Shown here: positions 19,054 through 27,253 of the stretch, one piece after another
Layout of the letters: each line of letters begins with the position of its first letter
Numbering within the stretch: the stretch's first letter is position 1
Assembly: GCF_003610455.1 (NCBI RefSeq)
Contig: NZ_RAQK01000002.1
Span: 868,001 to 932,000 of the forward strand
Length of the DNA stretch: 64,000 bases
Reading direction: 5' to 3'
Source: Sulfitobacter guttiformis
GTDB taxonomy: Bacteria; Pseudomonadota; Alphaproteobacteria; Rhodobacterales; Rhodobacteraceae
Program-made: the position numbers and the translations under genes
Notes under the pieces: generated by a model
Told to the model about the DNA's origin: nothing
The model's input: the letters and a program-made list of their open reading frames with translations, nothing else
Database searches by the model: none

Positions 19054-19281
19054 TTAGTCTGAGGAAACAGCCCCGTCGACTGCGTCTGCCGCGCCTTCAA
19101 CATTGATGTTAATGTCACTTGCGCCACCGCCATTGCCGACGATATCGCCGCTTGCGAACATGAAATACGCAATCGCTGCAACGACAACCACAAGGATGCC
19201 AACAATGAAGGCCGTCCCGTTTCCGGAACTTGTGGTAGTTGTCGTATGAACTTCTTTAACGCGGGTGTCTGGATCGGCCAT
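19054..19281 (-). CDS. Small single-span membrane protein inside the sox operon
   Basis: This 75-residue product was not matched to a named family. It has a charged, Thr-rich N-terminus (residues 1-22) and one hydrophobic helix (about 23-43, FIVGILVVVVAAIAYFMFA). The tail is Gly/Asp/Ala-rich and acidic. AGGAG lies about eight bases before ATG at 19281, which supports translation. It sits about 106 bases after soxB on the same strand and is followed by a terminator-like hairpin before soxD. A role in anchoring or regulating the oxidase is possible but unproved. Confidence 0.8.
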   Translation of the reverse strand: MADPDTRVKEVHTTTTTSSGNGTAFIVGILVVVVAAIAYFMFASGDIVGNGGGASDININVEGAADAVDGAVSSD

Positions 19282-19387
19282 GAAAGATCTCCTGAAATTA
19301 GGTTGCTTTCAAAGAAGACGCCGCGCACCCCATAAAGGTTCCAACCGTTCATGCCACCGGATGAAATGCTGTAGAACAAGGAGGCCA

Positions 19388-20632
19388 TCAATGTGCCACC
19401 CCCGCGGCAACACTCTCGTCTATAAAGCGTCCTTCGGTGAACCGCTCCAGTCCGAATGCATCAGTGAGCGGTGAGCGCCCTTTTGCCATCAGCTCGGCCA
19501 TGGCCCAGCCGGACCCCGGGATGGCCTTGAACCCGCCAGTGCCCCAGCCGCAGTTGATGAAAATGCCGTCAACGGGGGTTTTGCTCAGGATTGGCGAACG
19601 GTCGCCCGTCACGTCAACGATACCGCCCCACTGGCGCAACATTTTGAGGCGGGAGACCATTGGAAATGTCTCGATCAGGGCGCGCACGGTTTCTTCGATG
19701 TGGTGGAAGCTACCGCGCTGGGTGTAGTTGTTGTAGCCGTCTGTACCGCCACCGATGACCATTTCGCCCTTGTCTGACTGGCTCATGTAGCCGTGGACGG
19801 TGTTGGCCATGACGACCACATCCATGCAGGGTTTGATCGGTTCGGACACGAGCGCTTGCAATGCTACGCTCTCGATCGGTAATCGAAAGCCCGCCATATC
19901 AGCGAGGTGACCGGAGTGACCTGCAACTACCATCCCCAGCTTGTCGCAGCCAATGTCGCCCTTTGTCGTGCTTACGCCAACCACTTTGCCACCTTCGGAA
20001 CGGATGCCGGTGACTTCGCATTGCTGGATCACATCCATGCCCATGTCGGAGCACGCACGCGCGTAGCCCCAAGCGACAGCATCGTGGCGCGCGGTTCCGC
20101 CGCGGGCCTGCCACAGACCGCCCAGTACAGGATAGCGTGGACCAGCCAGATTGATGATCGGGACCAGCTGCTTGACCTTCTCGGGGCTGATGAATTCTGT
20201 CTTCACCCCTTGTAGCATGTTGGCATGCGCTGTGCGCTTGTATCCGCGGACCTCATGTTCGGTTTGTGCAAGCATAATAACCCCCCGTGGGGAGAACATC
20301 ACATTATAGTTGAGATCCTGCGACATGGTCTCATAGAGGCTACGGGACTTTTCATAGATTGCAGCGGAAGGATCCTGCAAATAATTGGACCGGATGATGG
20401 TTGTATTGCGTCCTGTATTCCCACCGCCAAGCCAACCCTTTTCCAAGATCGCCACATTCGTGATGCCGAAATTTTTGCCCAGGTAATAGGCTGTCGCGAG
20501 GCCGTGCCCGCCTGCCCCGATAATGATGGCGTCATAATGTCTTTTCGGCGCGGCGTCGCGCCATGCGCGGGTCCAGCCGGTATGGTGGCGCATTGCTTCG
20601 CGTGCCACTGCAAATACGGAGTATTTTTTCAT
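19388..20632 (-). CDS. soxB: Sarcosine oxidase beta subunit
   Basis: This is the flavin-bearing catalytic subunit (414 residues). The FAD-binding motif DAIIIGAGGHGLATAYYLG begins near residue 34, followed by the D-amino-acid-oxidase fold and a C-terminal INCGWGTGGFKAIPGSGWAMA segment. A His in the family (in the ARGGTARHDAVAWGYAR region) is close to the covalent FMN site. ATG at 20632 has AAGGA eight bases upstream; the frame extends further but without conserved sequence. It is the first gene of the operon, preceded by a 14-bp palindrome at 20653-20666. Confidence 0.97.
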   Translation of the reverse strand: MKKYSVFAVAREAMRHHTGWTRAWRDAAPKRHYDAIIIGAGGHGLATAYYLGKNFGITNVAILEKGWLGGGNTGRNTTIIRSNYLQDPSAAIYEKSRSLYETMSQDLNYNVMFSPRGVIMLAQTEHEVRGYKRTAHANMLQGVKTEFISPEKVKQLVPIINLAGPRYPVLGGLWQARGGTARHDAVAWGYARACSDMGMDVIQQCEVTGIRSEGGKVVGVSTTKGDIGCDKLGMVVAGHSGHLADMAGFRLPIESVALQALVSEPIKPCMDVVVMANTVHGYMSQSDKGEMVIGGGTDGYNNYTQRGSFHHIEETVRALIETFPMVSRLKMLRQWGGIVDVTGDRSPILSKTPVDGIFINCGWGTGGFKAIPGSGWAMAELMAKGRSPLTDAFGLERFTEGRFIDESVAAGVAH

Positions 20633-20652
20633 CGCTGGTGTCCTTGAGGCAG

Positions 20653-20666
20653 ATCCGCTGGCGGAT
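20653..20666. promoter_or_regulatory. 14-bp palindrome upstream of soxB
   Basis: ATCCGC-TG-GCGGAT is a perfect inverted repeat 21 bases before the soxB ATG. It could be an operator or a leader hairpin of the sox operon. Only the symmetry is seen; no binding protein can be named. Confidence 0.3.
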
Positions 20667-20880
20667 AAGGAATGGATTCGGGTCATGCGCGACCCGCTGG
20701 CTTCTTCATGGGGGAGTGGCTGGAAAAGAGGATACTCCGCGCGGCACTCTTTATCAATTTTACGACATAGGCTGCAAGCGGTGGCAGTTGCCGGGGTCTA
20801 TTCGTCGCGGGAGCGGCTTTGCCCTCTTTTGGTCGGGGCCTGCGCGTATTACATGGGTGCGATAACGGAGGACGGACGTC

Positions 20881-22110
20881 ATGGTGAGTTTCTGGATAGT
20901 CGCAGGTGCGATCACGCTGATGGTGGCGGGCGTACTGGCGGCGGCCGTGATACGCGGAGCGCGCCGCGAGGTCGGATCGCGGGCTGCCTCCGACGTTGAA
21001 GTGTACCGTGCGCAGCTGGCCGAAGTGGACCGCGATGTGGCGCGCGGCGTTATCGGTCAATCGGATGCGGAGCGTGTTCATGCCGAAGTCGCCCGCCGCC
21101 TGATTGCCGCCGACAAAGCACAGACGGACGAGCGTGCCAGCACGACCACAGCGCCCGTTGGACTGGCCCTTGCGCTGATAGGCACCGGATTGATTGCGAG
21201 TGTTGCCAGCTACCTTTGGCTCGGCGCGCCTGGCTATGGCGATATGGGTCTTCAGGACCGCATTGCATTTGCCGAGGAGGTGCGCACCTCGCGCCCCGCG
21301 CAAGTGGTGGCAGAGCGGTCCCTACCCGAATTTGTCGACCCCGTAGAGATGGACGAACGTTATGTCACGCTAATGGCGCAGTTGCGCGAAACCGTGGCCG
21401 AACGTCCCGATGACCTGCAGGGCCATACTTTGCTTGTTCAACAAGAGCGCCGGATTGGCAATTTCGTAGCTGCAAAGCAGGCGATGTCGCGTGTCGTCGC
21501 CCTTAAACGGGACACTGTCACAGCTCAGGAGCTTGCCGATCTGGGAGAGCTTCAAGTTCTGGCGGCGGGAGGGTATGTGTCGCCGGAAGCTGAGATGAGC
21601 CTGCGCGCCGCGCTCACGCAGGACGCAGGCAATGGTACAGCGCGGTACTATCTGGGTCTGATGCTGGCACAGACCGGCAGACCGGATCAGGCCTTTCGCA
21701 TTTGGGATGGTCTGTTACGTGCTGGACCCGAAGAAGCACCGTGGATACCACCGATTGTGGCCCAGATCGAAGAGTTGGCCCAGCTTGCCGGCGTGCGATA
21801 CGCGCTTCCGGAAATCGGCAGCAGCGCAGCACGTGGCCCAAGTGCCGAGGATATCGACAACGCCAGCGATATGACACCGGCAGAGCGTATGGACATGATC
21901 GGCAGTATGGTAAGCGGTCTGTCACAACGCCTCGCGACAGAGGGCGGGCCCGCACGCGACTGGGCGCGGCTGATATCATCGTTAGGCGTTTTAGGAAAAT
22001 GGGAACGGGCACAGGCAATTCATGCCAATGCGATCGACGTATTTTCTGATGACCCTGCCGCTATCGACCTGCTGAATGCAGCAGGCCAGCAAGCCGGAGT
22101 TGTAGATTGA
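20881..22110 (+). CDS. ccmI: Cytochrome c biogenesis protein CcmI
   Basis: CcmI is the apocytochrome c chaperone of the System I maturation pathway. The 409-residue product has two membrane helices (about residues 2-23 and 99-119) around a cytoplasmic leucine-zipper-like loop, EVYRAQLAEVDRDVARGVI, near 40-58. A periplasmic TPR domain follows (DDLQGHTLLVQQERRIGNF, RYYLGLMLAQTGRPDQAFRIW). GGAGGA precedes ATG at 20881. The stop overlaps the ruvX TTG start. Mature c-type cytochromes are needed by CcoO and CcoP encoded in this window. Confidence 0.93.
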   Translation: MVSFWIVAGAITLMVAGVLAAAVIRGARREVGSRAASDVEVYRAQLAEVDRDVARGVIGQSDAERVHAEVARRLIAADKAQTDERASTTTAPVGLALALIGTGLIASVASYLWLGAPGYGDMGLQDRIAFAEEVRTSRPAQVVAERSLPEFVDPVEMDERYVTLMAQLRETVAERPDDLQGHTLLVQQERRIGNFVAAKQAMSRVVALKRDTVTAQELADLGELQVLAAGGYVSPEAEMSLRAALTQDAGNGTARYYLGLMLAQTGRPDQAFRIWDGLLRAGPEEAPWIPPIVAQIEELAQLAGVRYALPEIGSSAARGPSAEDIDNASDMTPAERMDMIGSMVSGLSQRLATEGGPARDWARLISSLGVLGKWERAQAIHANAIDVFSDDPAAIDLLNAAGQQAGVVD

Positions 22111-22592
22111 TTTACGAGGACATCAAAGAATTCGCCGCCAATGTTCCTGCGATGCAGGCGCTTATTGGCCTTGATCTGGGCGAAAAGACCATTGGCGTGG
22201 CTGTAACCGACAGCTTTTTATCCGTGGCCACCCCACTTGAGACAGTGCGGCGGCGCAAGTTTGGCCTGGATGCCGCGCGGCTGGGTGAAATCATCGCGGC
22301 GCGCCGCATTGGAGGGCTGATCCTCGGGTTGCCGTTTAACATGGACGGATCGGAGGGCGCGCGCTGCCAGTCGACGCGTGCGTTTGCGCGCAATTTCGAC
22401 CGTTTGCACCCTGCCCTGCCCATAAGCTACTGGGATGAGCGGTTGTCGACTGTTGCTGCCGAGCGCGCATTGCTGGAGGCGGATACGTCGCGCAAGCGGC
22501 GTGCGGAAGTGATTGACCACGTGGCTGCAGGATTTATCCTACAGGGTGTGCTGGACAGGCTGCGCGTGTTGCGTGCAGCGCAGGAGGTTTGA
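22107..22592 (+). CDS. ruvX: Holliday junction resolvase-like RuvX (YqgF)
   Basis: This RNase H-fold protein of 161 residues belongs to a family linked to pre-16S rRNA 5'-end processing and Holliday junction cleavage. The catalytic pattern includes LDLGEKTIGVAVTD near residue 22-35, GGLILGLPFNMDGSEG near 70-85, and WDERLSTVAAERALLE near 110, with a late D in EVIDHVAAGFILQ. The TTG at 22107 overlaps the ccmI stop (TTGA), which suggests translational coupling. An internal ATG (MQALIGLD) is an alternative start. Confidence 0.93.
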   Translation: MIYEDIKEFAANVPAMQALIGLDLGEKTIGVAVTDSFLSVATPLETVRRRKFGLDAARLGEIIAARRIGGLILGLPFNMDGSEGARCQSTRAFARNFDRLHPALPISYWDERLSTVAAERALLEADTSRKRRAEVIDHVAAGFILQGVLDRLRVLRAAQEV

Positions 22593-22595
22593 GCG

Positions 22596-22832
22596 ATGAG
22601 TGACGAAGTCTGGAAGCGCGACGAGGTCGAGAGCCCTTGTGTCAAACTTTGCGTGGTACATCCCCAAAGCCGCCTGTGCACCGGTTGCCTGCGTTCTATC
22701 GACGAGATTGGTGCATGGTCGCGGATGAGTGCGGAGGCACGACGTGCTGTCATGGCAGAGCTCCCTAGCCGCGCGGCTGTCCATACGCAGCGACGTGGCG
22801 GTCGGGCTGCACGTCTGGCGCGCAAGCTCTAG
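22596..22832 (+). CDS. DUF1289 small cysteine-rich protein
   Basis: The 78-residue product has the DUF1289 pattern SPCVKLCVVHPQSRLCTGCL (residues 13-32): four cysteines spaced as a small metal-binding knuckle. The segment RSIDEIGAWSRMSAEARRAV and a basic tail follow. The function is unknown. It starts three bases after ruvX and ends the ccmI-ruvX operon. Confidence 0.9.
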   Translation: MSDEVWKRDEVESPCVKLCVVHPQSRLCTGCLRSIDEIGAWSRMSAEARRAVMAELPSRAAVHTQRRGGRAARLARKL

Positions 22833-22839
22833 GTTTATC

Positions 22840-23070
22840 TCAGACTTCGCGTTTCGTCGGGGTCCCGAACATCGCCATCGCTGCGCGACTGCGCAACTGG
22901 CGCGGCATCTCTACAACGCGTGGGGCGTAGAGATTATTTGCCGCAACAAGGCGGTCCGCGCGGGCAAACTCACAACATGGCGCGTTCAAAGCGGGATAAA
23001 GACCAACGGGTTTGCGGGACGCGTCATGATAGGCCAACCGGCCAAATGGTCCTGTGATGATCTGTTTCAT
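22840..23070 (-). CDS. Small unknown ORF, 76 residues
   Basis: This is not a recognised family. The product begins MKQIITGPFGRLAYHDASRK, contains an adjacent Cys pair (NAPCCEF) and is basic at the end. Codon choice resembles neighbouring genes (frequent GCG, CGC, ATC, GTT), which argues for coding. A weak AGG site lies upstream of ATG at 23070. It is convergent with the DUF1289 gene, seven bases apart. Translation needs proof. Confidence 0.45.
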   Translation of the reverse strand: MKQIITGPFGRLAYHDASRKPVGLYPALNAPCCEFARADRLVAANNLYAPRVVEMPRQLRSRAAMAMFGTPTKREV

Positions 23071-23347
23071 ATGCCTGCCTGCCCTCGTCTGTGCCCCTCT
23101 TGCGGGGGCGTTTCCTTGAGCCTACCTCCCATTCGGATCAGGCAACAATATGGCAAATGTAAGTTAATTGGATGCAGGTGCGAAACGGTTACAGTTGTGC
23201 AACAGGTAAGGCCGTTCGGAAAGGCACGGGCGCAACCACCGCACAAACATCGGGCATAATCCTTCTTACGATAGTTTTCAGCGGCCATTCTTGCGTTGAA
23301 AGCGCCTGATTTATTAGCCTGATCAGGGTTTTCATCCGCGTTGTCTT

Positions 23348-24103
23348 TCAGGGCGTAGAGAGCCACTGCGCCGCACCGCCGGTGTACTGGGGTCGAAAGA
23401 ATGCGATCATGCGCCCCTCCCCTTGCGGGTCCGCGCAATTGCGCCATTCCTGCGTACCATGCAGGACAAAGGGATGAAGGAGCGCAGATTGCCCTGTGCC
23501 CAGAATCAGCGGTATCTCCTCGCAGGTCGCGAAAACTTCGCGGCGGGCGTCCTTATAAACTTCTGTGATATCCACTTGCGCGGGGTCATGACTTCCAATG
23601 GCTTTGCGCAATGCCGCTTGCATGATCCGGTGGCTACCGCGCCAGACGGTTGTTGGGGATCCGGCCACATTGTTGAGCGGAATAGACAGGATATACGCAT
23701 GGAACTCCCGCGCGAACCGCCGCCGCGCAGGCCCTACGGGTAGAAGCCCGTCAACATGCGCCGCTGACCGCTGCCGCCGGTAGCGGTGATTTGCATCACT
23801 CTCATCGGGATCCTGCTGAGGGTAGCCCGGATAGATGATAGACACCTGCGCCTGGTGGAGCGGTAGGTCGGGGACGTGCTCGTGCCAAGGTCCCCGCAGC
23901 GCCACGCCCCCGATAAGGCCGGCCGCATCGTTAGGCAGTAAGTCCACACCCACAAACCAGGTTTTTCCATGCCTCAGATTTTCTGGCCCGTGCATCGCGG
24001 GATCAGTCGCCACTTTGCGCGCCTCAACCACCGCGGCCTGCGCCCAACGCGCCGTGTCAGGATCAGGGTCGAAGACCGTGAACCCGTCGGTGCGGTTTAT
24101 CAC
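23348..24103 (-). CDS. Phytanoyl-CoA dioxygenase-like Fe(II)/2-oxoglutarate oxygenase
   Basis: The 251-residue product shows the double-stranded beta-helix metal site of the family: H-x-D in SAAHVDGLLPVG near residue 115, the distal His in LLHPFVLHGTQ near 215, and an Arg in GEGRMIAFFRPQ that would bind 2-oxoglutarate. The substrate cannot be inferred. Its ATG at 24103 overlaps the stop of the upstream TauE-type permease (ATGA), so the two are coupled. The pair follows dusA. The family assignment rests on motif spacing, so it is moderate. Confidence 0.65.
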   Translation of the reverse strand: MINRTDGFTVFDPDPDTARWAQAAVVEARKVATDPAMHGPENLRHGKTWFVGVDLLPNDAAGLIGGVALRGPWHEHVPDLPLHQAQVSIIYPGYPQQDPDESDANHRYRRQRSAAHVDGLLPVGPARRRFAREFHAYILSIPLNNVAGSPTTVWRGSHRIMQAALRKAIGSHDPAQVDITEVYKDARREVFATCEEIPLILGTGQSALLHPFVLHGTQEWRNCADPQGEGRMIAFFRPQYTGGAAQWLSTP

Positions 24104-24924
24104 CCCATCATCGCCTTACGCAGCATATTGAGGGCAACCAGCACCAAGAAAACGGCAAATACCCGCTTGAGTGGTTTGGGATCCATCGCGTGCGCCATGC
24201 GCGCGCCGATCGGTGCGGTAATCAGCGTCATCGCGATCACCAGCACAAAGGCCACTAAATTGACTGCACCGATGGTATAGGGTGGGCGCGTTGCAGGATC
24301 GATGCTCACAAACAAGAAACCGATCACAGACGGCACTGCGATCGCTATGCCGAACCCTGCTGCGGTGGCCACAGCACGGTGGATGGGTGTGTTATAAAGG
24401 GTCATAAGCGGTACGCCGAAACTGCCGCCACCAATCCCCATCAACACAGAAAGGAAGCCAACCGACGGCGACAGCGCTGCGAGCGAAATGCCCTTTGGCA
24501 TCGCCTGCCCCAGCCGCCACTCAGAGCGTCCAAAACCCATGTAAAGACCCACCACCAGTGCCAACACACCGAATATCGCTTGCAATGTCGATGACCGCAG
24601 GCCCGAAACCACGAGCATCCCCACCACAGCACCGATCATGATACCGGGTGCCCATGCGCGCAGTATCGCCCAATCCACAGCACCTTTTTTATTATGCGCC
24701 AGTACGGAGCGGAGGGAGGTTACGATGATGGTCGCAAGAGATGTCGCAAGACACATCTGCATCAACTGGTCACCGCCGTATCCCAGAGTCTGGAACGCAT
24801 AAAAGAACGCAGGCACCAGAACGATGCCACCGCCCACCCCCAGCAAGCCGGCCAGTATGCCGGCAAAGGCTCCGATCACCAGCAGCAGTACCGCCATCTG
24901 GATTAGCAACATGGTTTCCGGCAT
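24100..24924 (-). CDS. TauE/SafE-type anion (sulfite/organosulfonate) exporter
   Basis: The 274-residue inner-membrane protein has about eight helices. It carries the two family repeats: LAGLLGVGGGIVLVPAFFY near residue 25-43, and LMGIGGGSFGVPLMTLY near 160-176. Members export sulfite, sulfoacetate or related anions; this member's substrate is not shown. ATG at 24924 is supported by AGGAG eight bases upstream. The gene lies 46 bases after dusA and overlaps the PhyH-like gene. Confidence 0.9.
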   Translation of the reverse strand: MPETMLLIQMAVLLLVIGAFAGILAGLLGVGGGIVLVPAFFYAFQTLGYGGDQLMQMCLATSLATIIVTSLRSVLAHNKKGAVDWAILRAWAPGIMIGAVVGMLVVSGLRSSTLQAIFGVLALVVGLYMGFGRSEWRLGQAMPKGISLAALSPSVGFLSVLMGIGGGSFGVPLMTLYNTPIHRAVATAAGFGIAIAVPSVIGFLFVSIDPATRPPYTIGAVNLVAFVLVIAMTLITAPIGARMAHAMDPKPLKRVFAVFLVLVALNMLRKAMMG

Positions 24925-24970
24925 TTTGGGCGCTCCTGTGATTGTCCCGCGTGTGAGTCTTGTGGTTTTG

Positions 24971-26008
24971 CTACACCGCGTGCGTCTGGCTTGCCAGCAT
25001 GGTTTGCGTCTGAACCTGTTCCAGTGCTTCAAGAACCAGCGCAATGCCCGCATCAGGGCGATGTGCGCCCTCCGACAGCACACGGCGCCAAATACGGGCG
25101 CCCGGACGCCCCGCGAACAGCCCCAACATCGGCCGCGTTACAGCCCCCAGTTTGCCGCCACGCTCCAAATGCGCCTCGATATAGGGCAACATGCTGTGAA
25201 CGATACTTTCGGGCGTGGTATCGTCACCCTCGCCATAGATACGGCGGTCTGCCTGACACAGGATATCGCTCGGCTGGTGATAGGCTGCGCGCCCGATCAT
25301 CACACCGTCCAACCCCGCATCGAGGGCTGCTTGTGCTGCCTCCAGAGTGGTTATTCCGCCGTTGAGCGAAATGTGTAAATTCGGAAACAGCTCTTTCATC
25401 CGGTGCACCAGCGGATAATTCAAGGGTGGAATATCGCGGTTTTCCTTAGGGCTTAGCCCGTCAAGCCATGCCATGCGCGCATGAACTGCCACACGCTCGA
25501 TTCCCGCGCCCACCATGCGGCTTAAAAACTCCGGCAGCACCTCTTCGGGGTTCTGGTCGTCTACGCCGATGCGGCACTTCACAGTCACCTCGACATCGAT
25601 CGCATGGCGCATGGCGGTAATGCATTTCGATACCAGTGCGGCATCTTTCATCAAAACCGCACCAAAGGCACCCGATTGAACGCGATCCGACGGACAACCG
25701 ACATTTAGATTGATCTCGTCGTATCCCGCTGCCGCGCCGATCCGCGCCGCCTCTGCCAGCTCTGCCGGATCGGAGCCGCCAAGCTGCAAAGCTACCGGAT
25801 GCTCCGACGCATCGTGATCCAACAAATGAAAAGCACGCCCCTGCACCAGCGCAGGCGAAGTCACCATTTCGGTGTAGAGCAATGTGTGCTTACTCATCAT
25901 CCGGTGTAGGGTGCGGCAATGGGTTGTGGTCCAGTCCATCATAGGCGCGACAGACAGGCGCGCATTTTGATGCAAATTATACTTTTTTATTTCAGACACT
26001 TGAACCAT
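24971..26008 (-). CDS. dusA: tRNA dihydrouridine synthase DusA
   Basis: DusA is a flavin enzyme that reduces U20/U20a in the tRNA D-loop. The 345-residue TIM-barrel product has SVAPMMDWTTTHCR near residue 20, the catalytic Cys in INLNVGCPSDRVQSGAFGA near 95-114, and KCRIGVDD near 145. The FMN site GLDGVMIGRAAYHQP is near 235, and RRVLSEGAHRPDAG lies near the end. ATG at 26008 (MVQVSEIKKYN) is closest to the family start; the frame continues far upstream without similarity. A 250-bp spacer separates it from lysR. Confidence 0.95.
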   Translation of the reverse strand: MVQVSEIKKYNLHQNARLSVAPMMDWTTTHCRTLHRMMSKHTLLYTEMVTSPALVQGRAFHLLDHDASEHPVALQLGGSDPAELAEAARIGAAAGYDEINLNVGCPSDRVQSGAFGAVLMKDAALVSKCITAMRHAIDVEVTVKCRIGVDDQNPEEVLPEFLSRMVGAGIERVAVHARMAWLDGLSPKENRDIPPLNYPLVHRMKELFPNLHISLNGGITTLEAAQAALDAGLDGVMIGRAAYHQPSDILCQADRRIYGEGDDTTPESIVHSMLPYIEAHLERGGKLGAVTRPMLGLFAGRPGARIWRRVLSEGAHRPDAGIALVLEALEQVQTQTMLASQTHAV

Positions 26009-26258
26009 CCATCGGCAACTTGGGTAGCGGTGTCTAGGGTTACTGCAAAACAGCCCTGACAACAATAGGCGGAGAGAAGGACCATCTTTTGATATGTCCT
26101 TGGCTAGGTAGCAGGGAAACTTGAGTTCAGGCAAAATCGATAAGAAACAACATCCAACGCCCCCGCAACGCACATTGAAAATCTGCAGGATCATCGGCAC
26201 GTCAGGTAAACGGTCGCCCCCCCGTCACAGCCCTATGGCTGGTCGCATAGCACATATG

Positions 26259-27149
26259 TCATTTGAGCCGCGCTGCGGTCTGGATAATCAAACTGCTGGC
26301 ATAGGTCAGTCGTGCCGAAAGCGACCGACCTCGTCGGTGCGCAAGCCATAACTCCTGCCAACGGCGTTCTGGCAGAGGCACGACCTTGAGACGATCAATC
26401 TCCCCGAACGAGTCTACGCCGCTTCGGGGAAGAAGAGTGTAGCCGATGCCCTGTGCAACGGACGCGGGGATCTGTCCAATCTGGTTCACATAGCCCCGGA
26501 CACGCATCTTATCACCGCCGGGATATGCATCCGGAAAGTTCAGATTCAACAGATCGTCTGCGTAGGCATACCCATCAGGATGCGCGATGAAGCCGCGCGC
26601 ATCAAGCTCCGCAAATGCCGTCACTTCTTCGGGCGCGCCAGCAGGCATAACCAGGCACAGCTCTTCATGTCCAAGGTGGCGTGCCTCCAATCGCGGATGT
26701 GTTGGATCAGCCGCCAACACGCCGAGGTCGAAACGTCCGTCGGTTAGACCCGCAAGTATATCCGCTTGCGGTGCTGCTTCAAGCTGGACTGAAAGATCGG
26801 GCGCACTTGTCATCCACGGGAACAATGAAGGATAGAGCAGCATAGCGAAGCTGCCTGAACAGGCGATGCGGACCTCGCCTTTATCCCTGTCATCGGTCTC
26901 AATTACCTCGCGCAGGCCTTCTTCCTCGCTGCGGCGTGAGAGGCCCAACGCAAAGACCGCCTCGCCTGCCGCCGTAAGCGTAAAGCTTTTGCCCTGCTGG
27001 CTAATCAGATTTTTACCCAGCTGCAGTTCGAGCTTTCTCAGATGCTGCGAAACGCCCGGCTGTGTCATATTCAAGCGCTCCGCCGTGCGGGTGAAATGTC
27101 CCGTCTCGCAGAGGGTCGTAAATGTGTTGAGCCAATTTGCGTTCAGCAT
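26259..27149 (-). CDS. LysR-family transcriptional regulator
   Basis: The 296-residue product has the N-terminal winged helix (NTFTTLCETGHFTRTAERLN...QPGVSQHLRKLE, residues 8-43) and a substrate-binding domain of about 200 residues (EVRIACSGSFAMLLYPSLFP onward). Such regulators usually bind the spacer to a divergent gene. Here that gene is a VOC dioxygenase-like protein with an AT-rich inverted repeat at 27168-27192 between them. The effector is unknown. Confidence 0.93.
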   Translation of the reverse strand: MLNANWLNTFTTLCETGHFTRTAERLNMTQPGVSQHLRKLELQLGKNLISQQGKSFTLTAAGEAVFALGLSRRSEEEGLREVIETDDRDKGEVRIACSGSFAMLLYPSLFPWMTSAPDLSVQLEAAPQADILAGLTDGRFDLGVLAADPTHPRLEARHLGHEELCLVMPAGAPEEVTAFAELDARGFIAHPDGYAYADDLLNLNFPDAYPGGDKMRVRGYVNQIGQIPASVAQGIGYTLLPRSGVDSFGEIDRLKVVPLPERRWQELWLAHRRGRSLSARLTYASSLIIQTAARLK

Positions 27150-27167
27150 TCTGTCGATTTCGTTTTG

Positions 27168-27192
27168 TTATGATTAATATTATATTTGATAA
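27168..27192. promoter_or_regulatory. AT-rich inverted repeat in the lysR/VOC spacer (putative LysR operator)
   Basis: A 25-bp imperfect inverted repeat has outer arms TTATGA and TTTGATAA around an A/T-only core. It lies in the 104-bp divergent spacer, 19 bases from the lysR start and about 60 from the VOC start. Length and place suit a LysR tetramer site, which is an inference. Confidence 0.4.
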
Positions 27193-27253
27193 TTTCACAT
27201 TAAGCTCCCCCATGTCTAGGTCTGTCTCAATGCACTTTAATTGGAGACCAAAG

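Noticed and set aside
22729..23259. Plus-strand frame of 176 codons starting inside the DUF1289 gene
   Set aside because: It starts within a real gene, covers the better-supported minus-strand ORF, and has a Cys/Arg-rich composition unlike its neighbours.
23189..23335. 48-residue ORF on the minus strand between the PhyH-like gene and the 76-residue ORF
   Set aside because: No ribosome site, no domain, and too short to separate from chance.
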